A program made the translations under genes and the position numbers. Positions 1 to 9,700 of a DNA stretch of 64,000 nucleotides are shown piece by piece; the first letter of the stretch is position 1; every line of letters starts with the position of its first letter. The DNA comes from Streptomyces aculeolatus (GTDB taxonomy: Bacteria > Actinomycetota > Actinomycetes > Streptomycetales > Streptomycetaceae). The DNA lies in contig NZ_JAINRD010000026.1 of the NCBI RefSeq assembly GCF_020400605.1, forward strand, positions 1 through 64,000, in the 5' to 3' direction. Below the pieces are notes generated by a model, which made no database searches, was not told where the DNA came from, and was given only the letters and a program-made list of their open reading frames with translations.

Positions 1-50
1 GGCGCCCCCCCGGGGGGGGGGGGCGGGGCCCGGGGGGGGGGGGCGGGGGC
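1..50. repeat. Tandem 20-bp G-tract repeat
   Basis: Two near-identical 20-bp units (11-30 and 31-50) each carry an uninterrupted run of 12 G followed by C and a run of 4-5 G. The next bases up to about 90 continue as G/C-only blocks. The stretch lies beyond the 3' end of the minus-strand gene that ends at 129 and has no coding signal. Such runs can form G-quadruplexes, but they are also places where assemblies fail, so the exact run lengths are uncertain. Confidence 0.7.
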
Positions 51-128
51 GCCCGGCCCGGGGCCGGGCCCCCCGCCCCTCGTTCGCGCCCCGGCCGGGA
101 CCCTTCCGTGACCCCGGCCGGGGCGTCG

Positions 129-923
129 TCAGCCGATGATGCCCATCGCGGTGAGCCCGCCGGCGGTGCCGGCCAGCATGAAGACCGGCATCAGTATTTT
201 CAGCTCGATCCAGCTGCCGGCGCGAAAGCGCATGAAGCCGGGCGGGCCGATCGGGTACCAGCGCCGGCGACCCACCGGGATCGGCCACAGGACGGGGCAG
301 CCGGAGACGGTGAGGGCGTCGCCGAGGTCGTGGACGAGGGCGCCGAGGACGATGGGCAGGCCCAGCCACAGGTACTCCTGGCCGGGGTCGGTGAAGAGCC
401 AGTCGGAGCCGTTGCCCGGCTTGTCGAGAACGGCGGCGAGGATCCAGGCGCTGGTGGCGCCGAGCAGCCACACCAGCACGTCGCTGGAGACCCGGGCGGC
501 CCGCCACAGCAGTCCCTCGATGGCCAGCACCATGTGGACGAAGAGGATCCCGAGGACCGCCCACCGGCCGCCGAGCACCGCGAGCGCGGAGAACCCGGCG
601 CCGACCAGCACCGCCCACAGCCAGGTGTGCGTCAGGGTGCGGTGGCCGCCGGAGCGGCGGGGGTCGCCGCGCTTCTTCGTCGCCTTGTAGACACTGGCGG
701 AGAGCTTGTCGATGACCTCGCACAGCATGCGGGACAGCGGGCCGAAGGCGCGGGAGATGGTCGCGGACTTGTGGTCGAGGTCGGGTGCGAGGGCCGCGCC
801 CGCGCAGATGAGGGCGCCGACGACGAGCACCGGCCAGGGCATCTCGTGGCCCGCGGCGGTGGCCGCGGCGCCCACCCCCAGCCACGCCGCCGCCCCCGAA
901 AGCGAGTGCGCTGGACCCATCAT
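129..923 (-). CDS. YdjM/DUF457-type membrane-bound metal-dependent hydrolase
   Basis: A 264-residue integral membrane protein. The family signature is visible: an N-terminal His in MGPAHSLSG, the PDLDH motif near residue 48, GHRTLTHT near residue 95, and VHDLGDALT near residue 215. Together these make a metal-binding His/Asp set between several hydrophobic helices. Members were named LexA-regulated inner-membrane hydrolases; their substrate is not established. I chose the ATG at 923 because a GGGGGAG Shine-Dalgarno sits directly upstream; the longer in-frame extension (to 998) is Gly/Arg-rich and unlike the family. It is divergent from the helicase gene starting at 1071. Confidence 0.8.
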   Translation of the reverse strand: MMGPAHSLSGAAAWLGVGAAATAAGHEMPWPVLVVGALICAGAALAPDLDHKSATISRAFGPLSRMLCEVIDKLSASVYKATKKRGDPRRSGGHRTLTHTWLWAVLVGAGFSALAVLGGRWAVLGILFVHMVLAIEGLLWRAARVSSDVLVWLLGATSAWILAAVLDKPGNGSDWLFTDPGQEYLWLGLPIVLGALVHDLGDALTVSGCPVLWPIPVGRRRWYPIGPPGFMRFRAGSWIELKILMPVFMLAGTAGGLTAMGIIG

Positions 924-1070
924 GAACGCTCCCCCACCCCTCGTCCGCCCGTGTGGTGAACGGCCGTTGGCCCCACCCGTTCCGTCCGTCGGCGGCACAG
1001 CCTAGCGCGGGTGATCTTCACACGTGCCGGGGGTTCACACTTCGGGGGCGGCGGAGGGCAGTATGGACGG

Positions 1071-3596
1071 GTGACCCTCATCGATCAGATTCCGCCCACC
1101 GCCGACCCCGACGACCTCTTCGAGGCGTTCTCCTCCTGGACCGAGGAGCGGGGCATCTCCCTCTATCCGGCGCAGGAAGAAGCTCTGATCGAGGTCGTCT
1201 CCGGCTCGAACGTCATCCTGTCCACCCCCACCGGCTCCGGGAAGTCGCTGGTCGCGGCAGGCGCGCACTTCGCGGCCCTGGCCCGGGACGAGGTCTCGTT
1301 CTACACCGCGCCCATCAAGGCCCTGGTGTCGGAGAAGTTCTTCGACCTGTGCAAGATCTTCGGCACGGAGAACGTCGGCATGCTCACCGGCGACGCCTCC
1401 GTCAACGCCGACGCACCCGTCATCTGCTGCACCGCCGAGGTGCTGGCGTCCATCGCGCTGCGCGACGGGAAGGACGCCGACATCGGCCAGGTGGTGATGG
1501 ACGAGTTCCACTTCTACGCCGAGCCGGACCGCGGCTGGGCCTGGCAGATCCCGCTGCTGGAGCTGCCGCAGGCGCAGTTCGTGCTGATGTCCGCGACGCT
1601 CGGCGACGTCTCCCGCTTCGAGGAGGACCTGACCCGGCGCACCGGCAAGTCCACCGCGGTGGTCCGCTCGGCGACCAGGCCGGTCCCGCTGTCGTACGCG
1701 TACCGCACCACACCGCTCACCGAGACGCTGACGGAGCTGCTGGAGAACCGGCAGGCGCCGGTGTACATCGTGCACTTCACCCAGGCGCAGGCGGTGGAGC
1801 GGGCGCAGGCGCTGATGAGCATCAACATGTCCACCCGCGCCGAGAAGGACGAGATCGCCGCCCTCATCGGCAACTTCCGCTTCACCACCCGGTTCGGCCA
1901 GCAGCTCTCCCGCTACGTGCGGCACGGCATCGGCGTCCACCACGCCGGGATGCTGCCCAAGTACCGGCGGCTGGTGGAGAAGCTGGCGCAGGCGGGGCTG
2001 CTGAAGGTCATCTGCGGAACCGACACCCTCGGCGTCGGCGTCAACGTCCCGATCCGCACGGTGCTGTTCACCGCGCTGACCAAGTACGACGGCAGCCGCG
2101 TGCGCACCCTGCGGGCCCGCGAGTTCCACCAGATCGCCGGGCGCGCCGGCCGGGCCGGCTTCGACACCTCCGGGCTGGTGGTGGCGCAGGCGCCGGAGCA
2201 CGTGGTGGAGAACGAGAAGGCGCTCGCCAAGGCCGGCGACGATCCGAAGAAGCGCCGCAAGGTCGTCCGCAAGAAGCCGCCCGAGGGCTTCGTCAACTGG
2301 TCGCAGAACACCTTCGAGAAGCTCATCGCCGCCGATCCGGAACCGCTCACCTCCCGCTTCCGCGTCACCCACGCCATGCTGCTGTCGGTCATCGCCCGTC
2401 CGGGCAACGCTTTCACCGCCATGCGCCGGCTGCTGGAGGACAACCACGAGTCGCGCAGGAAGCAGCTCCGGCACATCCGCCGCGCCATCGCGATCTACCG
2501 CTCCCTCCTCGACGGCGGCGTGGTGGAGCAGCTCGACGAGCCGGACGCGCAGGGCCGCATCGTGCGTCTGACCGTCGACCTGCAGCAGGACTTCGCCCTC
2601 CAGCAGCCGCTGTCCACCTTCGCGCTGGCCGCCTTCGACCTCCTCGACCCCGAGTCCCCGTCCTACGCGCTCGACATGGTCTCCGTGGTGGAGTCCACCC
2701 TCGACGACCCCCGGCAGATCCTCGCCGCCCAGCAGAACAAGGCGCGCGGCGAGGCGGTCGCGGAGATGAAGGCGGACGGCGTCGAGTACGAGGAGCGGAT
2801 GGAGCGGCTGATGGACGTCGGCTACCCCAAGCCGCTGGAGGAGCTGCTGTCCCACGCCTACGGCCTGTACCGCAAGAGCCACCCGTGGGTCGGCGACCAC
2901 CCCCTCTCCCCCAAGTCGGTCATCCGGGACATGTACGAACGGGCGATGACCTTCAGCGAGTTCGTCTCCCTCTACGAACTGGCCCGCACCGAGGGCATCG
3001 TGCTGCGCTACCTCGCCAGCGCGTACAAGGCGCTGGACCACACCGTGCCGGACGAGCGGAAGTCCGAGGACTTCGAGGACATCGTCGCCTGGCTCGGCGA
3101 GATGGTCCGCCAGGTCGACTCCAGCCTGCTGGACGAGTGGGAGCAGCTGGCCAATCCGGCGGAGGAGACCGCCGAGCAGGCCATGGAGCACGCCGACCAG
3201 GTCCGCCCGGTGACGGCCAACGCCCGCGCCTTCCGGGTCCTCGTGCGCAACGCGCTCTTCCGCCGGGTGGAGCTGGCGGCGCTCGACGACGCGGACGGAC
3301 TGGGCGCGCTGGACGAGGAGTCCGGCTGGGACGCGGAGCGCTGGGGCGAGGCCCTGGACGCGTACTGGGAGGAGTACGAGGACATCGGCACCGGTCCCGA
3401 CGCCCGCGGGCCGCGGCTGCTGCGGATCGAGGAGGACCCGCAGCACGCGCTCTGGCGCGTCCGCCAGACCTTCGCCGACCCGGAGGGCGACCACGACTGG
3501 GGCATCTCCGCCGAGGTGGACCTGACGGCCTCCGATGCCGAGGGCCGCGCCGTCCTCCGCGTCACCGGCGTCGGCCCCCTGAGCGCGTCCGGCTGA
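1071..3596 (+). CDS. DEAD/DEAH-box RNA helicase, DUF3516 (Mtr4/HelY-like)
   Basis: An 841-residue superfamily 2 helicase, probably acting on RNA in the cytoplasm. Motifs in order: YPAQEEA Q-motif-like element (about 32-38), Walker A PTGSGKS (about 53-59), DEFH box (144-147), SAT motif in LMSATLGD (about 173), GVGVNVP (about 321-327) and motif VI HQIAGRAGRAG (about 353-363). The C-terminal half matches the DUF3516 architecture common in actinobacteria. The GTG start at 1071 gives the conserved TLIDQIPPTADPD N-terminus and has GGAGGG upstream; the ATG at 1011 would add a Gly-rich tail that looks non-coding. It converges with the DUF6397-like gene. Confidence 0.9.
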   Translation: MTLIDQIPPTADPDDLFEAFSSWTEERGISLYPAQEEALIEVVSGSNVILSTPTGSGKSLVAAGAHFAALARDEVSFYTAPIKALVSEKFFDLCKIFGTENVGMLTGDASVNADAPVICCTAEVLASIALRDGKDADIGQVVMDEFHFYAEPDRGWAWQIPLLELPQAQFVLMSATLGDVSRFEEDLTRRTGKSTAVVRSATRPVPLSYAYRTTPLTETLTELLENRQAPVYIVHFTQAQAVERAQALMSINMSTRAEKDEIAALIGNFRFTTRFGQQLSRYVRHGIGVHHAGMLPKYRRLVEKLAQAGLLKVICGTDTLGVGVNVPIRTVLFTALTKYDGSRVRTLRAREFHQIAGRAGRAGFDTSGLVVAQAPEHVVENEKALAKAGDDPKKRRKVVRKKPPEGFVNWSQNTFEKLIAADPEPLTSRFRVTHAMLLSVIARPGNAFTAMRRLLEDNHESRRKQLRHIRRAIAIYRSLLDGGVVEQLDEPDAQGRIVRLTVDLQQDFALQQPLSTFALAAFDLLDPESPSYALDMVSVVESTLDDPRQILAAQQNKARGEAVAEMKADGVEYEERMERLMDVGYPKPLEELLSHAYGLYRKSHPWVGDHPLSPKSVIRDMYERAMTFSEFVSLYELARTEGIVLRYLASAYKALDHTVPDERKSEDFEDIVAWLGEMVRQVDSSLLDEWEQLANPAEETAEQAMEHADQVRPVTANARAFRVLVRNALFRRVELAALDDADGLGALDEESGWDAERWGEALDAYWEEYEDIGTGPDARGPRLLRIEEDPQHALWRVRQTFADPEGDHDWGISAEVDLTASDAEGRAVLRVTGVGPLSASG

Positions 3597-3670
3597 GCGG
3601 GCAGCCGGGCTGGGCGGGCAAACCGGCCGGCGGGCGGTGCGGCTGAGCCGGTCGTCGGGCCATGCCGCCG

Positions 3671-4666
3671 TCAGCGCGGCAGGCCCGTACGCCGACGGCG
3701 GCCCCGGCGCAGCCAGTTGAGGCTGCCGCGCCGCGATCGGGTCCCTCCCGCCGGGCGCGCCGGCGGAGCGCCGCCGGGCGGCGGCGCCGGAGCCGTGAGC
3801 AGGGCCGCAGGAACCGGGAGCGGGGTCGCGTACTCGGAGCGCGCCGCCTGGAGCTCCACGGCCAGGCCCAGCCGGAAGCCCAGTGCTTCCGCGTCGGACT
3901 CCGCCAGCAGCACGCCCTCCACCACCCGGCGGGCCGACTCGCTGCCCCCGAGGGCCGGCGCGACCAGCTCCGCCCGGTGCTCCACGACGCGCGCCCGCTC
4001 ACCGGCGTCGGGCACCTCCTCCGCCAGCGCCGCGTCGCTCAGCACCGCCGCATACGCGCCCGCCCGCTCCCACGGGTCCACCCGCTCCGCGAGAAGCTGC
4101 TCCACCCGCCGCTGCCGCCAGCCGCGGGCCCGCACGTCCGTCCCCTCGGCCAGCTCCACCCGCATCGCGGGCGGCAGCGGGCCGCGCAGCAGCCCCGGCT
4201 CGCGGTCCCCGAACTGCTCCACCTCCGTGGCGAGATAGAGCCATACCACGACGCGATACCGGTTCACATAGAACCGGGCAGGCGCGAAGCACCCCGCGCG
4301 CGCCAGCCGGGTGAAGCGGACGGGCGAGACGCCCAGCTCCTCCGCCCCCGCGACCGTCCCCACCAGCCGCAGCCGCTCACGCAGCGCAGCCGACGCGCCC
4401 GCCCCGGCGCTCCCGGCACCGGCCTCCGCGTCCTCCGCGCGCAGCCGCGCCACCTCGGCCCGCGCCACCCTGCGCCGCCCGCCGGCCCGCTGCGGCGGCT
4501 CCGTCAGCACCAGCCCGAGCTGCACAGCCAGCTCCAACTCCCGCGGCAGCAGCCCCAGCTCCGCCGCCGCCCGGCCGAACGGCAGCGGCTCCGCCCGCTC
4601 GCCGGCCGCGCCCGCCGTCCGCGCACCTGTCCGCGCACCCGTGCCCGCATCGGTCCGTACCACCAT
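3671..4666 (-). CDS. DUF6397-like family protein
   Basis: A 331-residue soluble protein without a known activity. The N-terminal third contains two helix-turn-helix-like segments (FGRAAAELGLLPRELELAVQLG near 30-50 and VAGAEELGVSPVRFTRLARAG near 105-125), suggesting nucleic-acid binding by analogy only. A central segment with YVNRYRVVVWLYLA and LPPAMRVEL is the family-like core, followed by a low-complexity Pro/Arg-rich tail. The ATG at 4666 is preceded by GGGGGAG at good spacing. The gene converges with the helicase gene and diverges from the PPOX oxidoreductase gene. The family assignment is from memory of streptomycete annotations. Confidence 0.6.
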   Translation of the reverse strand: MVVRTDAGTGARTGARTAGAAGERAEPLPFGRAAAELGLLPRELELAVQLGLVLTEPPQRAGGRRRVARAEVARLRAEDAEAGAGSAGAGASAALRERLRLVGTVAGAEELGVSPVRFTRLARAGCFAPARFYVNRYRVVVWLYLATEVEQFGDREPGLLRGPLPPAMRVELAEGTDVRARGWRQRRVEQLLAERVDPWERAGAYAAVLSDAALAEEVPDAGERARVVEHRAELVAPALGGSESARRVVEGVLLAESDAEALGFRLGLAVELQAARSEYATPLPVPAALLTAPAPPPGGAPPARPAGGTRSRRGSLNWLRRGRRRRTGLPR

Positions 4667-4755
4667 GGCCGTCTCCCCCGTCGTCGCTCGAAGAGCCCCA
4701 TCTCGATTACTCTCAGTGACGACCTTAGCGCGTCGCTCCCCGCCCCGCCTCCCCC

Positions 4756-4773
4756 TGTGGATAACGTGCTCCC
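4756..4773 (+). promoter_or_regulatory. Candidate leaderless promoter with DnaA-box-like sequence
   Basis: TGTGGATAA at 4756-4764 is the exact reverse complement of the classic DnaA box TTATCCACA. The overlapping TAACGT (4762-4767) fits an actinobacterial TANNNT -10 element, and the ATG of the next gene follows at 4774 with no Shine-Dalgarno between them. This spacing is what leaderless transcripts show. Whether DnaA binds here is inference. Confidence 0.4.
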
Positions 4774-5202
4774 ATGGGCGAGAAGATGACCGACGAAGAG
4801 TGGCGCACCTTCGTCTCCGCAGGCACCCGCACCGGCAAGCTGGCCACCGTCCGCGCCGACGGCAGCCCCCACCTGGCTCCCATCTGGTTCGTGCTCGACG
4901 GCGACGAGTTCGTCTTCAACACCGGCGAGAACACCGTCAAGGGCCGCAACCTCGCACGCGACGGCCGCGCCACCCTGTGCGTCGACGACGAGCGCATGCC
5001 CTACTCGTTCGCCGTGCTGTCGGGCCGCGCCCGGCTCAGCGACGACCTGGACGCGATGCGCCACTGGGCCACGGTCATCGCCTCCCGCTACGTCGGGAAG
5101 GACCTCGCCGAGACCTACGGCGCGCGCAACGCCGTCCGGGGCGAACTCCTCGTCCGCGTCGCCATCGAGAAGGTGGTCTCCGAGGCCCGCGTCGCCGAGT
5201 GA
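4774..5202 (+). CDS. PPOX-class F420-dependent oxidoreductase
   Basis: A 142-residue split-barrel flavin/F420-binding protein of the pyridoxine 5'-phosphate oxidase-like superfamily. Typical elements are GKLATVRADGSPHLAPIWFVLDGD at the N-terminus (about 20-44), NTGENTVKGRNLARDGRATLCVDDE in the centre and a C-terminal basic strand. Related actinobacterial proteins reduce diverse substrates with F420H2 or bind FMN/heme breakdown products; the substrate here is unknown. No Shine-Dalgarno precedes the ATG and a -10-like TAACGT ends six bases before it, so the mRNA may be leaderless. Confidence 0.85.
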   Translation: MGEKMTDEEWRTFVSAGTRTGKLATVRADGSPHLAPIWFVLDGDEFVFNTGENTVKGRNLARDGRATLCVDDERMPYSFAVLSGRARLSDDLDAMRHWATVIASRYVGKDLAETYGARNAVRGELLVRVAIEKVVSEARVAE

Positions 5203-5239
5203 CGCCCGCCGCCCGGCCGGGCCCGCGGCGGTGCCGCGC

Positions 5240-5854
5240 TCACCCCACCGGCTCGGTGCCGACCGGGTCGAGCAGCCGGGCCGTATGCACCCGACCCGCG
5301 TACTCGACCAGCCTGATCAGCACCTCCTTCCCCGAGTCGCGGTCGCGGGCGTCGCACAGCACGACGGGGGTGCCCTGGTCGAGGTCGAGCGCGCGGGCGA
5401 CCTCGTGGGCGCCGTAACTGCGCGACTCGGGAAAGCAGTTCACGGCGACGATGAACGGGATGCTGCGGTGCTCGAAGTAGTCCACCGCGGGGAAGCAGTC
5501 CTGCAGCCTGCGCGTGTCGGCCAGCACCACCGCGCCCAGCGCGCCGGTGGCCAGCTCGTCCCAGAGGAACCAGAAGCGGTCCTGACCGGGCGTGCCGAAC
5601 AGGTAGACCGCGAGCCCGGCGCGGATCGTGATCCTGCCGAAGTCCATCGCCACGGTGGTCGTGGTCTTCTCGTCCACACCGCCCGTGTCGTCGACGGCGG
5701 TGCCGACCTCGCTCAACTGCTCCTCGGTGCGCAGCGGACGGATCTCGCTGACGGAGCCGACCAGAGTGGTCTTGCCCACCCCGAAGCCGCCGGCGATGAG
5801 GATCTTCAGCGCCAGCGCGTCGTCGACCCTGCGGTCAGAGGGCGCGGAGTCCAT
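5240..5854 (-). CDS. cvnD: Conservon GTP-binding protein CvnD
   Basis: A 204-residue small GTPase-like protein, last gene of the cvnA-B-C-D operon. P-loop GGFGVGKTTLVG (about 22-33), switch region with TTTTVAMDFG and FGTPGQDRF (about 87-95, the DxxGQ-equivalent), and VNCFPES near 138 are visible. CvnD proteins are paired with the CvnA sensor, CvnB roadblock and CvnC DUF742 proteins in a membrane-associated complex resembling eukaryotic G-protein signalling. Its start overlaps the cvnC 3' end by 20 bases, indicating coupled translation. Confidence 0.93.
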   Translation of the reverse strand: MDSAPSDRRVDDALALKILIAGGFGVGKTTLVGSVSEIRPLRTEEQLSEVGTAVDDTGGVDEKTTTTVAMDFGRITIRAGLAVYLFGTPGQDRFWFLWDELATGALGAVVLADTRRLQDCFPAVDYFEHRSIPFIVAVNCFPESRSYGAHEVARALDLDQGTPVVLCDARDRDSGKEVLIRLVEYAGRVHTARLLDPVGTEPVG

Positions 5855-6254
5855 CGATCACTTCTCTCAGGATCTTCTCGTCGGGAAGCTGCGCCGGCGG
5901 TACGGGCCTGCTGACCCGTACGCAGCCGAGTTCGACCAGGTCGCCGAGGAGTACCCGTACCACCCCTACCGGCAGATCGGTCTCCGCCGCCAGTTCCGCG
6001 ACGGACTGGGTCTCGATCCGGCAGAGGTCGACGAGCGCCCGGTGCTCGGGTCCGAACGCCTCGGCCTCCTTCCCCGCCGCCTCGAGCGCCTCTTCCTCCA
6101 GGTCGATGAGCGCGATGAGGTCGAACCGTACCGTGGTCGTCACCGGCCGGGTCCGGCCGCCGGTCATCGCGTAAGGGCGGACCAGCGGGCCGGCCTCGGC
6201 GTCGTACCAGTGACTGCCGTGGTGCGGAGGGGTGCCACTCATATCTTCAGTCAT
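5835..6254 (-). CDS. cvnC: Conservon DUF742 protein CvnC
   Basis: A 139-residue DUF742 protein with a winged-helix-like core. Recognisable family segments are GSHWYDAEAGPLVRPYAMTGGRTRP near residues 14-38, an acidic FDLIALI segment, RALVDLCRIETQSVAELAAETDLPVGVVRVLLGDL (about 71-105) and the C-terminal PDEKILREVIDGLRAL. It lies 18 bases after cvnB and overlaps cvnD. The first ATG (6254) has only a weak upstream AAGG; a second ATG at 6242 is possible. Confidence 0.93.
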   Translation of the reverse strand: MTEDMSGTPPHHGSHWYDAEAGPLVRPYAMTGGRTRPVTTTVRFDLIALIDLEEEALEAAGKEAEAFGPEHRALVDLCRIETQSVAELAAETDLPVGVVRVLLGDLVELGCVRVSRPVPPAQLPDEKILREVIDGLRAL

Positions 6255-6272
6255 AACGTGTCACCGCCTTGC

Positions 6273-6710
6273 TCAGCCCGGATTCCGCGGCTTCGCTGCG
6301 GCCGTTCGCGGAGCGGTGTATAGGTGTTCGCCCACCCGTGTGACCAGGCGGGCCATCTCGTACGCGACGAGGCCCATGTCCGCGGTCGCGGCGCTGAGGA
6401 CGGCAAGACAGGAGCCGTCCCCGGCCGCGGCCACGAAGAGGAAGCCGTCGTCCATCTCGACCATGGTCTGCCGTACGCCGCCGGCGCGGAAGTGCCGCCC
6501 GGCGCCCTTGGCGAGACTGTGGAAGCCGGACGCGACCGCCGCCAGGTGCTCGGCGTCCTCGCGCGAGAGGGTCCTGGAGTGGCCGACCGCGAGGCCGTCA
6601 CCGGAGAGCACCACGGCGTGGTGCACGTCGGCGACGCGCCTGACGAGGTCGTCCAGCAGCCAGTCGAGTCCTCCGGATCTCTTCGTGTGCACGGTGTCCG
6701 GCTCGATCAT
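6273..6710 (-). CDS. cvnB: Conservon roadblock/LC7 protein CvnB
   Basis: A 145-residue roadblock/LC7-fold protein. The fold is recognisable from LDWLLDDLVRRVADVHHAVVLSGDGLAVGHS (about 15-45), the central LAAVASGFHSLAKGA and QTMVEMDDGFLFVAAAGDGSCLAVLS. In conservons it bridges the CvnA sensor and the CvnD GTPase. Its ATG overlaps the cvnA stop in an ATGA arrangement at 6707-6710. Confidence 0.93.
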   Translation of the reverse strand: MIEPDTVHTKRSGGLDWLLDDLVRRVADVHHAVVLSGDGLAVGHSRTLSREDAEHLAAVASGFHSLAKGAGRHFRAGGVRQTMVEMDDGFLFVAAAGDGSCLAVLSAATADMGLVAYEMARLVTRVGEHLYTAPRTAAAKPRNPG

Positions 6711-9700
6711 GAGCGGTCTCCTTCCCTCGGCGTGTGCGCGGTCTCGTCCGGCTCCCGGCGCTCGCCACCGGGTTCACCGCCGTGCGGGCGGCCCGCGGGG
6801 AGGCCGCCCCCGCGTAACCAGCCGCTGCGGTACGCGGCCATGCGTGCGCGCGCCTCCTCCGGCGTGCGCTCCCGCGGTGCGGGGATGCCCGCGGCACCGG
6901 GGCGGCGCGCTGCGGTGTCCCCGCTGCCGGTGTCCGCGCCGCCGTCCGCGCGGCCCGGGGCGTCCGTGCCGCCGTCGGCGGAATCCGGCTCCAGCCTCAA
7001 CTGCGGTGCCATGCTCGCCTGCCGTACGCGCCTGGGCAGCTCCGTGACGTCCCCGGGCGACTGGACGGCAGCCGCCTCCTGCCCGGCGCGCCCGGCGTAC
7101 GCCCCGGTCCGGCCGCCGGCCCCGCCGCCGCCCGCCTCCTCGTCCGGGACCGCCGCGCGGCCGTCCGGGCCGTCGGCCCCGTCCAGTCCTTCAGCGCCTT
7201 CCAGCCCGTCCGCGCCGTCCGCCGGGTCCGCGCCGAGCCGGGCCCGCAGCAGGACCACGTCCTCCCGCGACGCCAGCACCGGCCGCTCCCCCACCGGCCC
7301 GACGGCCGGTCGCCCCGGCCCGGGCCCGGTGCTCCACGGCCCCGGCAGCGCCCGCCCGGCCCGCCGCTCCGGCAGCCCGTTCTCCGTGACCCGCGCCCCC
7401 TTCAGTGCGCCGTGGGCGCCGCGCGCACCGGAGCCGCCCCCGTCCGCGCCGGTGCGCGCCGGCGCCCCGGCCCGGCCCGGCGGCAGCCCCGGAACCTTCG
7501 CCCCGCCCGGCAGCCCGGCAACCGGCCCGCCGGGGAACGGCCGCGCCGCCCCGCCCCGCGTCCCGGCCCCCGGGTCCAACGCCCCCTCCACCGCCGCCTC
7601 CAGCAGCGCGGTGGGCAGCAGCACCACCACCGTCGTCCCCCCGTACGCCGAATCCCGCAGGCTGACCTGGATCCCGTGCCGCGCCGCCAGCCGGCTCACG
7701 ACGAAGAGCCCCAGCCGGTCGCTGTCGAAGAGGTCCAGCGCCTCCGACTGCCGGATCCGCAGGTTCGCGGCCGCCAGCGCCTCCTTGCCCATGCCGAGGC
7801 CGCGGTCCTCGACCTCGATCGCATAGCCGTTGCCGACCTGCTCGCCGTACACCCGCACCTTGGTGTGCGGCGGCGAGAACTGCGCGGCGTTCTCGACCAG
7901 TTCCGCCAGCAGATGCGTCAGGTCGGCCACGGCCGCGCCCACCACGGCCACGTCCGACAGCGCCCGCACCTCCACGCGCGCGTAGTCCTCCACCTCCGAG
8001 ACGGCGGCCCGCACCACGCTCTGCAGCGGCACCGGCATCCGCCAGGCCCGGCCGGGAGCCGCGCCGGAGAGGATGATCAGGCTCTCGGCGTGCCGCCGCA
8101 TGCGGGTGGTGAGGTGGTCGAGCCGGAAGAGGTCGTCCAGTTCCTCGGGGTCCTCGGCGCGCCGCTCCATGCTGTCCAGCAGGGCGAGTTGGCGGTGGAC
8201 GAGGACCTGGCTGCGGCGGGCGAGGTTGACGAACACCCCGGAGATGCCGCTGGCCAGCTCGGCCCGTTCGACGGCGGCGCGCAGCGCCGCCCGGTGCACG
8301 GTGGTCAGTGCCTCGCCGACCTGCGCCATCTCGTCGTCGCCGGGGTCGCCCCTGGGCGCCTCGCCGGCGATGTCGATCTCCTGTCCGGCGCGCAGCCTGC
8401 GCATGGCGTGCGGCAGCTTGCGGCGGGCGAGTTCGAGCGCGGAGTTGCGCAGACCGACGAGTTCGACGATCAGCCCGCGGCCTATCCGTACGGAGATGAG
8501 GAGCGCCGCGGCCACGGCCGCCAGGCCCAGGATCGCCGCCGCGCCGGAGGGGGTGAGCACGCCGTCGGCGAAGGGGTCGGTGGCCGCGGCGGCCGCGGCG
8601 TGCTCCCGGCCGACCTCGCGGATGGCTCCGGCCACGTCCTCGTACGGGCCGTCCCACGCCTGCGCGGGGGCGGCGGCGACGGCGGCGGTGCCGGAGTCCG
8701 CGGCGGCCACGGCCTCCTCCAGCTCGCCGAGTTCGCGGTACGCCTCGCTCGTGCTCGCCTGCCGCCAGACCTCCGCCTCGCCGCCACCGAGGTCGGCGGC
8801 GGAGCCCTGCTCCAGGATCGCGCGGGCGGACGCCGCGTCGGCGAAGGCGCGGTGGTGCGCGGCGCTGAGGGAGCCGCGGAGCTGCCCCGCGGCCAGCAGG
8901 GCGTCCTCGCGGGCGAGCATCTCGCCGGCCCGGCCGAACTCCAGCAGCACCCGGGCCTCGGACGCCGCCTCGGCGCCCTGGATCCCCGTCAGCGCGCCGG
9001 AGACGTCGAAGGCGCGGCCGACGGCCGCGGTGTACTCCTCGTACGTCCGCGACCATCCCGTCGTACGCGCCTCGACCTCGGTGCGCAGCCGGCGCAGCGA
9101 CTCCGTGCCCGAGACGAACCCGTCGAGCCGCCGGGTGACGTCCCGGGGCAGGTCGGCGCCCTCGGCGACGGTGTGGCCGCCGTCGAGCCGCAGCCGGTCG
9201 ACGGCCCGGTCGGTGCGGACGGTCGCCGCGCCGTAGGCGCCGCGGCGGTCGTCGCCGGGCCCTGCGAGATATCCGGCGGCGGCGCGCCGTTCGTCCTGGA
9301 GGGCCGCGACGGCGGCGGCGAGCGGCTGCCGCACCTCGGTCTCGACCTGTTCGATCTGGCGGAGCCGGGAGACGTCCTGCGCGGTGCCGACGGTGGCGTG
9401 GCCCCACAGCGCGATCAGGGAGACGACCGGCACGGTCAGCAGGCAGATGACCCTCGCGCGCACGGTACGGGGCCCGAACCTCCGGCGCCGCCCGCGATGG
9501 CCGGACGCCGGCGTGCTCTGTGCCTCCCCCGTGCCCGAACCGCCGGATCTCCCCTGCTCCCCGGCGCTCTCCGCACCCGGCGCGCCCGATCCGTCAGGCC
9601 CGTCCGGCCCGTCCGGCAGGTGCGTGCGCTCCCAGGCGCTCGGCCCCGGTGGCGGCGCGGGCTCGTCGGCGGGCGGCCCCGCGTGCGCCCGTCTGCCGCG

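Noticed and set aside
1071..3596. Helicase as Cas3 or a defence helicase
   Set aside because: The motifs and C-terminal DUF3516 region match the Mtr4/HelY-like housekeeping family, and no HD nuclease or cas/defence neighbours exist.
4756..4764. DnaA box as a replication origin
   Set aside because: A single box without a cluster of others, dnaA/dnaN genes or an AT-rich unwinding region is not an origin.
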